A stretch of 64,000 nt of DNA from Terfezia claveryi (Eukaryota > Ascomycota > Pezizomycetes > Pezizales > Pezizaceae), in contig WHUX01000002.1 in the NCBI GenBank assembly GCA_015179025.1, positions 1 through 64,000 of the forward strand. Reading direction: 5' to 3'. Under the pieces are notes generated by a model. The model saw only the letters and a list, made by a program, of their open reading frames with translations, was not told the DNA's origin and did no database searches. The position numbers were made by a program, and so were the translations under genes. Shown here piece by piece: positions 42,233 to 52,602 of the stretch; position 1 is the stretch's first letter; every line of letters starts with the position of its first letter.

Positions 42233-43678
42233 GTGAGACAGGCATATATAGACGACCCCCTGGCCAAGAAAATTATCACCGCAGTGAATTCTGGCCAGCA
42301 CCGCCACCCCAAGATCTCCCTAGCCGAGTATACCGTCCAGGAAGGCCTCCTCTACCACCTCGAACGGCTGTATGTGCCGGAAGGAGAGCTGCGCCTTAGA
42401 TTGATCAAGGAACACCATGACAGCCTGGCTGCAGGTCACCCTGGAGTGGCCAAAACGTTAGAGCTTCTGGCCAGGGAATACACATGGATTGACCAACGGA
42501 AGGACGTGGAGCGGTACGTACGGAACTGCCACATTTGCAAGCGTGCTAAGCCTGTCCGCCACGCTCCTTATGGGACCCTGAAGCCCCTGGAAATCCCAGA
42601 CCAGCCTTGGCAACACCTAACCATGGACTTTGTGACTGGGTTGCCGGAGGATTCGGGGTTTAACACTATTCTTATGGTAGTAGACCGATTGACCAAAATG
42701 AGGCATGTTATACCTTGCCATGATACCTGTTCTACCCGGGACCTCGCCGGCCTCTACCTCAACCATGTATTCCGCTACCATGGTCTCCCCAAGTCTGTCG
42801 TCTTGGACCGCGGCCCCCAATTCGTCTCGGACTTCTGGAAGGTATTCTGCAAGCTTCTGGGAATCAACGTACACCTCTCCAGGCGTATCACCCCCAAACA
42901 GATGGTCAGTCCGAGCGAATGAATGCAATCATGGAGCAGTACCTGAGAGCATACGTCAATTACCAGCAAAACAACTGGGTTTCGCTGCTGGCAACCTGTG
43001 AGTTCGCCGCTAACAACCATTTCTCGGAGTCTCTAAAAACCTCCCCGTTCCTGGCCAATTATGGCTGGCACCCTCGTTTCGTGGACTCTTTAGCACCTCT
43101 GCACAAGGCTAGGAGAACACCCCAGCTAAGGAGTTCGCCACGGAGATTGCTGAGTTGCACTCCACCCTAAAGCCAAACTGGTATATGCTCAAGCTAGGCA
43201 AGCGGAGCATGCCAATGGATCACGGTTGCCAGCCCCCAGATATCAGCCAGGAGATAAGGTGTGGCTCTCCAGCAGGCACTTCCAGACGGAACGGCCATCT
43301 CGCAAGCTCGACCATAAGTTCCTGGGTCCATTCGAGGTGGTGGCCGCTGTGGGCACTCATGCCTATCGATTGAGGTTCCCCAAAGACATCAAACGACATC
43401 CAGTCGTCCATGTCTCCGAGATCGAACCTGCTGCTAGCGACCCTCTCCCCGGCCAGAAACACCCTCCACCTCCCCCCGTGGTTATCGAAGGTGAGGAGGA
43501 ATGGGAGGTAGAGGAAGTGCTGGACTCCCGAAGAAGGTATAGGCACCTGCAATATAAGGTCAAATGGTTGGGAGATGAGGAGACGACCTGGCAACCAGCG
43601 GAGGACCTGGAAAACGCACAGGACTTGGTCACCCTGTTCCACCAGCATTACCTCCGGAAGCCTCGCCCCACCCAATGA
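42233..43678 (+). pseudogene. GypB integrase and chromodomain, broken
   Basis: Frame 42233-42922 carries the zinc region (KEHHDSLAAGHPG, CHICKRAK), the first Asp (TMDFVTGLPED) and an LDRGPQF second Asp. It breaks in the [10 protein letters not shown] region near 42880. Frames 42919-43170 and 43226-43678 give the integrase tail and a chromodomain (EWEVEEVLDSRRRY...YKVKWLGDEETTW), with a stop at 43676-43678. Confidence 0.85.
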
Positions 43679-43886
43679 TATTCTTGTCGTCCTGGAATTG
43701 GTTATTAGGGTTGTTTTGTCGCTGTTGTTATTGTCGTTATTGTTGGGATTATTGTTGGTACGTACTTCCGGCGTTGGGGTTGTGTTATGGGTTATTGGTT
43801 TTAGTCGCCTGTTTTGTTTGTTTGTTTTTGTCTTGCCTTTTGCCTTGTCTTTCGTCGCTGGGGCTCCGAGCCTAAAGGGGGGATAG

Positions 43887-44527
43887 TGTCACAACCGTCC
43901 TTTCCTAGTAGCCGGGTTTGAGAGTTAGACGGGATTCCGTCCGACTCTCGTTATTGTTGATTGATGTCACAACCGTGTTCTTAGTCTTGATTTGACACTC
44001 GAATAGGCTTGTTCGGGTGTCGTGCTGTTTTGACACTCGAACAGGCTTGTTCGGGTGTCGTCGATGGGTGATTGTTATCTTAGCTTCCGAGATAGGAATC
44101 TCGGGAAGCTTATTCCTTCCACGGCCTTGGCCTGGAATCATGTATATATATCTTCGTCCCTCCGCCTTCTTGTTAGATCCCCATCCAACGTCTTGTATAT
44201 CCAATACAGGGCCTTGCTTCTCTCCACGTTGGTGCATCTCCCTTGTGCACCTCCTTGTCTCGCCTTGTCTCTGCAGCCCAGCTGCCTCCCTTGACATATG
44301 CAGCAACTGCTTCCGCGTGTCTCGTGTCCCTTGCCCTCTGCCCCTCTTGCCTCTTGCCCTTGCCTCCCATCTCAGCCTCCCCCTGGTCACACACGTAGCG
44401 TTCCTACGTGTGTCTTACCCTAGCCTTTCCCTAGATCACACACGTAGCGCTCCTACGTGTGCTATTGCCCCTTGCCACTTCCCCGGCATACCCCTTGGTC
44501 GCCTTGTCCCCCAGAGCCCTCGTTACA
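43887..44527 (+). repeat. GypB 3' LTR (641 bp)
   Basis: Starts TGTCACAACCGTCC with an intact TG, and has the same internal duplicated start and doubled palindrome as the 5' copy. A 268-codon frame crossing from this LTR into gene C sequence is a chance fusion. Confidence 0.9.
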
Positions 44528-44532
44528 TCTGG

Positions 44533-45601
44533 GGTCAATTCAAAACCTACGCCCAGCAGGAGACTGGGCTCCCTGCATCTGGAATTGTACTCATCCAAAA
44601 TAGGGCAGCACCAATCAAAAGAGCAGCCGAGACTGCTCTTAACAAGATTTTACAAGACGTCCTTAAAAAGACAACAGACACAGAGCGCGGGCACACATTA
44701 GCACAAGTAGCAAACCTAGCTGCGAATGTTCTAGATGTCCAGTTTGGGGGGGGGGCCAATGTAGGGGGGGTGGCCAACGCACTGGAGCGGAATGCAGACC
44801 AGAACGTTGAGGAGGGTTTCTGAAAGCCTGGAAAGGTTATTTCTTATTGATCTAACCCGGGAAGCTGAGGTACAAGATACAAATGGCCAATATAAGTGGG
44901 ATGAAACACCAAGCAACTATATTGCAATTCTGAAGTTGGCATCCCTTTTGGAGATTGTGGATAAGATTCGGGAAAGGATCCCAGCTGGGAGAAAAGTGTG
45001 GGCTGTCTACGGAGCACTAGACAACCCCAATCCACTCAATACAATCTCTCCCGCCACGCGTCTGCAAACTGACAAGGAGGTGCTTGCATTTTTGGAGCTA
45101 AGCTCCTCCAAACTAATTAGGATACAAGTTATCCTGTATAGGGATCCGGCTTTGGAGCCTGTGGTGGCAGACAGCCCACCCCCCGATGATGGTGCATACT
45201 TTGCAGCTGACTTCCTAGATGCAGCTGAGGAGTACATGAACCCTGCCGAGGATTCCGACTCATTAAGTTGAAATCTTGCCGACTTTGCCAAATGTACCTT
45301 CCCGCGGACAATGGAAGCATTTGAGGAGCAGAAGCTAAAGCTCCGCAAGCGAATTAAGAGGCAGCAAAGGGCTTTGCATCAGATGAAGCAGAAGTAGAGG
45401 GAAAGGTTCCCAGCTGAGGAAATTTATGATTCAGATTCTCCAGCATGGAACATCATGCAAGAACTGGATCCCCAGCCATAAAATAGCAGGGAAATGCTCC
45501 TAGCAAGGAGACCGATCGCTGCAGGTGCTTCAGCGGTGGCACGAGCTAGAGCCGGACAAGATTCGGGAGCTCCACCAGCTGCACGCAGGGTGAGAGAATA
45601 A
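44533..45601 (+). pseudogene. Plv-1 copy of accessory gene C, remaining part
   Basis: Collinear with Plv-2 gene [60 protein letters not shown]. Here [17 protein letters not shown] is in one frame (to 45271), showing the ancestral reading where Plv-2 has lost a base. The basic C-terminus (RKRIKRQQRALHQMKQK) continues with a TAG and ends about 45601. A G-run in 44748-44771 adds a shift. Confidence 0.7.
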
Positions 45602-45700
45602 GCCACGCACGAGGCAGGAGTAAATATGGCCAATTTGGCCTGGATGGATCTGATCTAAGGACGGTATGCATTGGAAGGAGAGGGTTTATGTCGGAGGACT

Positions 45701-45870
45701 ATTCGTTTTTTTTTTTTTTTTTTAGGTGATCTGTGTTCGTTGTTTTTTTCTCCTTTTTTTTTGTCTAGGTGATCTGTGTTCATTGTTTTTTTCTCCTTTT
45801 TTGTTATCTAGGTGATCTGTATTCGTTGTTTTTTTTTCCTTTTTTTTTTTTTTTGGGAGGGGGGGTAGAT
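45701..45870 (+). repeat. Poly-T / TAGGTGATCTGTGTTCG tandem repeat
   Basis: Three units of about 50 bp, each with (G)TAGGTGATCTGTGTTC followed by GTTTTTTTCTCC and a long T-run (up to about 20 T). They lie between the gene C and gene B copies of Plv-1, upstream of the gene B start. Long homopolymers make the exact length unreliable. Confidence 0.85.
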
Positions 45871-45990
45871 TTTTAAATTTTTTTTAGAGGGGGATTTAAT
45901 TAGCAAGTTGTATGCTCAAAGAAATGGATTAGATGCTTTGCATTGGAATATTTCTATATAAACCTCCTGCGCAAGTCTTTTTCATCCGCA

Positions 45991-47418
45991 ATGCCTCACA
46001 AAACATCTTCCCAGCAAGCTACCTCTCAGCAAGCTACTGCGCCAACTGGGTAGGCAAGCCGTAAACGTAAGGCCTCTCAAATTGTAGCAACTGTGATTCA
46101 ACCACAACCAACAGTTGAAACTGCGGCGGCATTCACAAATAATATTACATTTGATAATGAGGTTTGTATAAGTAAGGTGATATTTTGGTCAGATTGTAAG
46201 CTAATTCCAACATAGGATGGCAGAAGTGATTCCGAATCAGAAGTGGAAACTTTCGTTGACACTGCTGTACTTACGCTGGGCATTGGAAGAGGAACACAAT
46301 CCTTTTCACCTATTCCTGACATTTTACAACCTTTTGCAAGTACCACACAAAAGATTGTGACCAACTACACATATTATAGGAAACCTCTGCTAACACCAGG
46401 TGAATTACTCCTGCTCATACAGCATGCCTGAGATAAGGCACAAACGGGGCCTCACCAGATAGAACGAGTAAGAGTGGTTGATACATTTGTATGACATCCA
46501 ATCCGATTTAGGGTATTGGATTGCTGATTTGAAACAGCTCAAAAGCATTCATTCCCGAATAAGGGCACATCTAATATATGAATGTCGGGCAAGCATCACG
46601 AGGGTGTATGGTAATAGCCAGTTACCAAAGGAATGTATGAAGACAAAGGTTGAGTACTTGCTGGAAGAAGATCGATTTATCTACAGGCAAAGCAGTCGGG
46701 ATGTAAGTTGGTTGGATAGCAAACACCACCAGTCCAGTATCTGATGCTAATATTGATGTCCAAAAAGGAGTTTAGGGGACAGTTCCGTATGGAGGAGATT
46801 GTTAATATAATATATCAATGGTATTTCCAAGGCCCAAAAATGAAGGGGAATAGGGACCCAGGCTTTCTGGATAGAATCAATGGTATCTTCATATGCTTTG
46901 TGGCCTCAGCAATACATCACAGTTTGAAAGTATGGAAGACAGGAGATTGTAATCCAGTCATGCAGGAGTTCAAATACAAAACCGCCTGGTGTAAGTTAAG
47001 AATAACCAATGAAGAGCAACAAATGGATGCACAATGTTAGATAAGGGACTAACGCAAAACAGACACATATGAGAGGCTGATGAATATATGGGAGATTCAT
47101 CCAAAAGCAATAAAGGACCTTATGGTGAATAACATCAAGGCTGACTTGGTGCATCGGATTGCAGCTCAGGTAAGGATGGTGGAAGTAGAACCAGTTGACG
47201 CACCACAATTCGAAGATGAAGCACGATATGAGGTGGAATTGAGAAAGGAGCTAGAGTACTCATATGAAAGATTAGAGGTGCCAGCGGAGAAGCGCCGTCG
47301 CGAAGGGAGTCTACTGAGAGATTCATCAGTAGAATTGGCTGGACCATTAAACCCGGAGGTTGATGATGCACTAACAGGGATAGGGGATATAGACGAAGAA
47401 GACACAGAAAGTGACTAA
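45991..47418 (+). pseudogene. Plv-1 copy of accessory gene B
   Basis: Keeps the ATG (MPHKTSSQQATSQQ) lost in Plv-2, then a TAG at codon 21 where Plv-2 has CAG, and RKRKASQIVATV. A first intron (GTTTGTATA...CCAACATAG, about 46162-46215) and a second exon (TFVDTAVLTLGIGRGTQ, KIVTNYTYYRKPLLTPGE) follow. Then come HLIYECRASITRVYG (46478-46744 frame), FRMEEIVNIIYQWYFQG, INGIFICFVASAIHH (46744-47040 frame), and, after an intron, YERLMNIWEIHPKAIKD and NNIKADLVHRIAAQV to a stop at 47418. Collinear conservation with Plv-2 shows the gene is a real component of the element. Confidence 0.65.
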
Positions 47419-48364
47419 AGAAGTCAGATGTTTGAGGGAATAGGTTTTTCTATGTCAGTTTCAAGGCTATTCTCTCTATGGGGTTATGTTATCTCATTAG
47501 CTATATTTCTTTTGCTTGCGTATGGTCGTGTGTTTCTTTTTCATAAAACGTATTCACTGGAAGCTGGGACGGGGAAGGTTGGTAGATGTAATTTGGTGGG
47601 AGGAAAGAGTATGCATTACATTGGATTTCATTTCTTGGTGTTAGAGGTCGTAAGGAACTTCTGCTGTAAATGAGGTTTTTTTTTGTTTATGAAAGATATG
47701 TTTGGTAATTAGCAAATGGAACGCAGATTAAAAGAAGAACATTTGCACACACAGAGAGTATAATGGTCAAGTAAAGAACGTGATGAGTAGGAATAGAAAT
47801 ATCTGAAGGGCAATTATTGGATAGGGCAAGTTATGAATATGAGGTGTCGGATTAAAAATATCTGAAGGGCTATTGTAGGATGGGGAAATTAGAAACGCGG
47901 GGGTTTGGCTAAGAAACATCAGAAAGACGAACGTAAGATGGAGAAGATAGAAACGCAAGGTGTCGGATTAGGAACACCTGAAGAGCTATTGTAGGATAGA
48001 GAAGTTAAGGATGTGGAGCAAGGGCAAGGAACGCCGGAAAGAGGATTGGGAGATGGATACCATAAGAGAACGAAATAGATGAACAGTGACGCGGAAACGA
48101 TAACAGAAGGTTAGATGTGGTTGGGAGGATAGATGGGTAAAAGTGTATTAGCATGGTCAATTCAAAGGCGAAACGTTAAGAACGCGGGACGTCGGCTTGC
48201 ATGGTAACAGCACAGCTTAAGTAAGAGTTAGAGTAGAAACGTTGGAAGTGGTTATTGTATGTCCCGAGAGTTAGAGGAAATACCTCTGCGTCACAATGTT
48301 GAGTTTTGCTATATAGCATCTAGTGTATCTGACACACCTGACACAAATAACATAGTTGCTAATG
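47419..48364. repeat. Plv-1 left (5') terminal region
   Basis: Non-coding. Four diverged units of about 60 bp (47780-48010) contain AGGTGTCGGATTA...ATCTGAAGGGCTATTGTAGGAT-like sequence (given here as GGTGTCGGATTAAAAA). They correspond to the subterminal repeats of Plv-2. CTGCGTCACAATG occurs at 48288-48300, and the terminus reads TAGTTGCTAATG to 48364. Confidence 0.6.
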
Positions 48365-49113
48365 CTCTAGACAGCCATTGGACAACTTTTTCCTATAGAT
48401 CCATCAAAGCCAGTAGAACTCTATAAGTATATAACATAACTGTCTCATCCCCAATACCAAACACCTGTCCTATGTTCATATTACTCCTTGTTTGGATACT
48501 CCAAAGTTAGCTTTCAATTGAGGTTCTGAACTCTAGACTATTGGACCAACTTACTTGCTATTGAAGATTCACATGCTAACCTCCGTAGGCAAACGGCTAG
48601 CTGTTTCGAAGAAGCTACTTATGGATTCTTAAAGTTGTTATGGAATACCAAGTGATTCTTGATCTTTGAGTAGATATGCAGAAAGCTTTCCTTGCTTATT
48701 CAGAAGAACTGCTGAAAACGATCTGATCGGAGATTGGGAAGGATCTCATCTATAAAATTTAGATCCTTAGGTATCCTTGAGGTATAAACCTCTAAGGAAC
48801 GATGTCTCTGAACTGATACTAGTCCAAGAACTATAGATTCCTCTAGATCTACTTCCAACTCTTCCATTTCTACCCCTAATGAGGACGTTGATGCTATACT
48901 CCAGCTTGAACATCTCGAATTGGAGCTATCACTTTCATCTTAGTCTGCATCCTCTTCTTCTGGATCTAGTGCGTCCCCAATAGTATCTTCTAACTCCAGA
49001 TCTAACTCTTGTAGGGTATCCACTACCTCCTCGGTTATTGCCTCCTCAATTATACAATCCAGTGTCCTTTAATACCAATAGGTGAGTCGACGCCTATTGC
49101 TTATATAAGGCAT
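48365..49113 (-). pseudogene. Harb: PIF/Harbinger transposase, N-terminal half (decayed)
   Basis: On the minus strand from the ATG at 49113: MPYISNRRRLTYWY, LDCIIEEAITEEVVDTLQEL and an acidic Ser-rich part. Then follow the helix-turn-helix region FQQFF-ISKESFLHIYSKIK, KQLAVCLRRLACESSIASK, and VLLALMDL-EKVVQWLSR, ending at the Plavaka terminus. The next conserved residues (EQQTAMKAQLLEDTG, LLDGTL) are found only at 4993-5080, in frame if one AG of the duplicated pair is removed. Stops and shifts throughout. No open frame of notable size marks it, so it is easily overlooked. Confidence 0.7.
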
Positions 49114-49612
49114 GTTAACTTGAATTGATACCAAATCCCAGAAGCCCAGATTTCCCCTCCTAAAGTTTTAGTTGCTATCATTTCCAAGGTGTCCTAGCCA
49201 GACAGGCTTCGTTAGGATTTAAAGATGTCTAGTCACTGAATTGCTCTTGTTAGTTCACGTGAAGTTCTGTATCAAAGTCACTGCGAGGTCTGGGCACCCC
49301 TCTGGCTCACAATCTCCAAATCTAACAACCTTGTGCCTACTACAAATTCAGACTAGCCTTTCACTAATGCTAACCCACGTTGTCCTGGAGACATATGTTT
49401 ACTTAACTTGTTGTTCTTGGCAGAATTCGCATAAAAAAGAGCCAGATTTGCGTTTAAACGGGGTCGATTTCGGCCTTTTCTTTGCGAAATCAACGCAAAA
49501 AAGTTTGTGTGGTGATGGTCGCAAAAAACGCCAAAAACGAAAAACCACCGATCTAAAAAAAGCGTTTTTTTCGCCCGAAAATCTTAACTTTGAATACCCC
49601 TATTGTAGTGAA
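49114..49612 (-). repeat. 5' end of the Harbinger element with presumed terminal inverted repeat
   Basis: Upstream of the transposase start, this stretch becomes A-rich with repeated CGCAAAAAACGCC / CGAAATCAACGC motifs (49480-49560). It ends in AACTTTGAATACCCCTATTG, read from the outside as CAATAGGGGTATTCAAAG. That looks like a DNA-transposon terminus. The matching other end is not in the window, so the boundary at about 49607-49612 is a guess. The 124-codon frame 49241-49615 shows no domain and is not called. Confidence 0.35.
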
Positions 49613-51532
49613 TAATTGTCAATGTGCCTAATCCGGGCTCATAACCTCTTGGAATGAGAGGTTGTGCATAGCAACACTAACAGCGAATAGACAGATGAAT
49701 GGCCAATAAAGGAACACTTCACCTGATGTGTGTCGGTAAGGCAGTGCGAACGTATGAGTGAGCACGTAGATATGTATACGAATATATGAGATGTTAGAAT
49801 ATATGAGTATATGAGATTCCCCAAAGCTCTCTACCTCTCTAGAGTCACAATATGAAGAGCTCTATATACATGAAGGAATAATGCTAATGAATGCCTTTGC
49901 TCACATTATTTATACGTCCCAGTATAACGGACTCTGCTGTACATGCTCTGTTCATACCGCATAATCTAAGAATGAGCCAGATTTCGGGAGCAAATTGTCA
50001 CAAGGTAACTATATGCTGGTTTGGATAACGTCCATCACGCGAAAAAAAGAAATAAAAGATATCCCCAAGATTGCCACGGCCGGCCACCCCCAAATTTGGT
50101 GAGCCTCGTTCAGCAAATTAGCAGTGGGCCCTACTATCCCGGAAGGCGGGGATAACGTGACATGGAGTTGTGGCCGCTTGAGGGTTCATACCAAATAATT
50201 GACTCCTGGAATTCGATATCTGTACGCAGTTTTCGAGATTCAAAGTCCGTTGCTCGGGCGATCGGTAAGGTACTGACTGGCTGAACTATATATACGTCCT
50301 CAGCTGCAGCATCTTCGGACGGATAGAACGAATCGGAGGCTCTCACCCAGTACTCGCGGGCAGTGACGTATCATGCATGTGAAGAGCGTGGTCAAGCGAA
50401 AGGAAGGAAAAAGAAGAAACGTTGGAAAGCGTCTCGATAGTTTCGGGCAACATTCGATCGACGGATCAACGATGCTTGCTTGGATTATTGGTCCTGGGAA
50501 GTGATGCTGGGGAGTGGTGTCAAAGGAAGCAGAGAGGAGGAGGGCGAGGGGTATTTTTGCACATGTGCTGATCAATTGCAACACATCGTCGAGAAATACG
50601 ATATACCCACGACAGTGCAGCTACTTGTGAAGGGCTCAGCTGCCATTGTTGAAGTTGGAGATTGATGTTGAGGATTGACGTTGAGTATTGACGTTGAGGA
50701 TTGACGTTGGAAATTGCGTTGGAGATTTGCGCTGGAGATTGGCGTTGGAGATTGGGCGTTGGAGATTCCTCAAACTCACAGAGGTATTTCGGAGGTGAGA
50801 TTCTCGCCGTCTACGGAACGGTATTTTGGTATGTTGGAGCCCACAAACGAGATTTTTTTGAGCCTGGATGGAGGTTTTTATATACTGATAAGTACAAGCA
50901 GTAGTGTCCAGCATCGAGGAGATCTTCCAGTCGAGGTTTACTCTTACAACCTAGTCGCAACCCAATAAAGGCCCCAGGAAACCTATAGATATCCAACTGC
51001 TCCAAGGCCCTCTCAATCCAACTCCCCACAACATGCCCGCCCCACGCTATGAAAATGGCTGGAATGCTCTGGGGAAGCAATAGACAGCAGAATGCCCGGA
51101 GAGTCTTTTAAGCTGGCGGAGCCCCATAAAGGTCGAGAATAACGTGAATTACCGAAAATCCAACGGGCGCTGCTTTGCCTGGCTCCCCACTCGAGCTTAT
51201 TGGGTAAGTAAAGATAATAAGCAAACTCGTAAGCTCAGCTATTAGAGCTTACTCAAATATCCCCTGCGAGAAGACGTAAATACGAGCCGTAAAAATATGG
51301 TATTCTGCTATGAATACCCTCAAAAGAAAAATCATTAAAAGAATGCTTAAACTTGTTCCGCGCGCTTCCCTCTGCGTTGCTTGGGTTGCCTGAAATTCCT
51401 TCTCCTTCCAACAGGAAAATAAAATAAAATACAACTTTTCAGTTCTTAATAGGAACAAAGAAACCTCGAACATTCCATTGCTCTTAGCGTTACCCTGAGC
51501 CACGTAATTTTCCGAACATTCCCATCCGGGCA
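49613..51532. other. Gene-poor stretch right of the transposon stack
   Basis: No convincing gene on either strand. Short open frames (50134-50346, 50300-50584, 50811-51080, 51249-51503) lack domains and splice context. It contains the minisatellite at 50651-50772 and ATATGAG-type short repeats at 49780-49815. Confidence 0.5.
50651..50772 (+). repeat. Minisatellite GTTGGAGATTGACGTTGA
   Basis: Seven to eight degenerate units of about 16-18 bp: ATTGATGTTGAGG, ATTGACGTTGAGT, ATTGACGTTGAGG, ATTGACGTTGGAA, ATTGCGTTGGAG, then ATTTGCGCTGGAG, ATTGGCGTTGGAG and ATTGGGCGTTGGAG. The later units drift in one direction, as in slippage arrays. Confidence 0.85.
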
Positions 51533-52602
51533 GGCGCCAACCGGAGATACCTCCGGCCCCTCCTGTTCACCGCCGGCATCCTAACTACCTACATCCTCTA
51601 CCGGACCTTTGCACCGAAACTTCCCACCCTCAAATCCCTCCACCAACTCCCCTCTCCCGCCCAAACTTCCCCCAATCCCCTCCAGCCTCGAGCAAATCTC
51701 CCGCCGCCTCCCCCACCAGCCCCACCAGCCAAATCTACGATCTCATCGTAATCGGCGGGGGTGCCACAGGCTGCGGAATGGCTCTGGATGCAGTAAGTCG
51801 CGGGCTCAAGGTCGCGCTTATAGAATGACGGCTTCCCCTCTGGTACCAGCAGTAAGAGCACGAAGCTCGTCCATGGGGGGGTCTGGTATCTCGAGAAGGC
51901 GGTCAAGGGACTGCCTTCCCCCACCACCACTCCCACCATCACCTCTTCCAATAGCCTTTCACCGGCTCAACCACATCATCAGTTGTCATACTTTCTCACT
52001 GTCCAAGCTCTCAATTTATCAGATATCTCTCTAATTATGGAATTTATTATATATCAGCCCTTCTCCAACCCTCAACCCTTCAACCAACTCTTCCCTACCA
52101 TCCTAATTCATCAAGTATATTGCCCTTCTCCACCCTCTTAATTCCAATCCCCCGATCACCCCAATCCTAAGCAGTAGTCCTTAGGCAAACATGTTGCTAA
52201 TAACCGAAATAGGGACCCCCATTTGCCCGCACGGCAGCTGAGCAAGCATGGAAGAATGCATGGCGTGACCTTGAGCAATGGAGGATTCAGCATCGGATTG
52301 AACGCATTACTTACCATATCCAAGGTCAAGAAATCCTTCTTCTTCTCCTCCTCCCCATCCACCCCATGCAACCCATCATCCTCCAAAGACACTAGCGGAT
52401 TTGAAATCTTCGCCAAGGCGTCATCAATGCAGACCGTAGCATGGGGGAGGAGCTGGAGTGGAGTGGTGAAAGGAGGGAAATGGAGTGGAAGGATACGGTT
52501 AGGTTTCTGGAAAGTATGGGCTTGCCAAGGAAGTTGAGTGGGAAGAGGTTGGAAGAGGGAAGGGCGGGCAGGTTTGACACTGAGGAGGAGTATAGGCTTT
52601 AG
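51533..52602 (+). pseudogene. Relic of mitochondrial FAD-dependent glycerol-3-phosphate dehydrogenase (GUT2-like)
   Basis: The first part reads an N-terminal segment with a hydrophobic helix ([20 protein letters not shown]), then after a shift [19 protein letters not shown] (51731-51790), the FAD-binding start of GUT2-type enzymes, and [11 protein letters not shown]. After a stop or shift comes GTSSKSTKLVHGG-VWYLEKAV-like coding (51850-51905). The middle of the enzyme is missing. Near the end MGEELEWS, EWKDTVRFLESMGLP and DTEEEYRL, with a stop at 52602, match the usual C-terminus. The intact enzyme oxidises glycerol-3-phosphate on the inner mitochondrial membrane. About two-thirds of the expected ~650 residues are absent. 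Confidence 0.65.

Larger units (their letters stand above)
38087..44527 (+). mobile_element. GypB: full-length but decayed Ty3/Gypsy element (6,441 bp)
   Basis: LTRs 38087-38724 (638 bp) and 43887-44527 (641 bp) with TSD TCTGG (38082-38086, 44528-44532). The insertion splits gene C of Plv-1. The polypurine tract is CTAAAGGGGGGATAG (43872-43886). Order: gag, zinc knuckle, protease, RT, RNase H, integrase, chromodomain. The first bases of the 5' LTR are TATCAC instead of TGTCAC. The two LTRs differ at several sites, so it is older than Gyp2. It gives the full extent of the family to which GypA, C and D belong. Confidence 0.93.
19034..48364 (-). mobile_element. Plv-1: Plavaka DNA transposon (minus strand), about 9.6 kb once nested insertions are removed
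   Basis: Its 3' terminus CATCAGCAGAAAAAATTCTG starts at 19034. Its 5' terminus is TTGCTAATG at 48356-48364, matching the left end of Plv-2 (CATCAGCAACGAG) with one C-to-T change. Between them lie five insertions: Plv-2, the 31-34 kb LTR element, a solo LTR and GypB, plus duplicated target bases. The remaining segments sum to about 9.6 kb, close to Plv-2 (9,906 bp), and carry the same four genes in the same order, all broken. The flanks do not match each other: GypC at the low end, Harbinger N-terminus at the high end (see the inversion finding). Confidence 0.85.

Noticed and set aside
44017..44823. 268-codon frame
   Set aside because: Crosses from the GypB 3' LTR through the target duplication into gene C sequence; an insertion artefact.
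49241..49615. 124-codon plus-strand frame
   Set aside because: Its second half is the A-rich terminal region of the Harbinger element, and the strand is opposite to the transposase; no domain.
51598..51951. 117-codon minus-strand frame over the GUT2 relic
   Set aside because: Low-complexity Gly/Val-rich reading opposite to a recognisable enzyme relic; a shadow frame.
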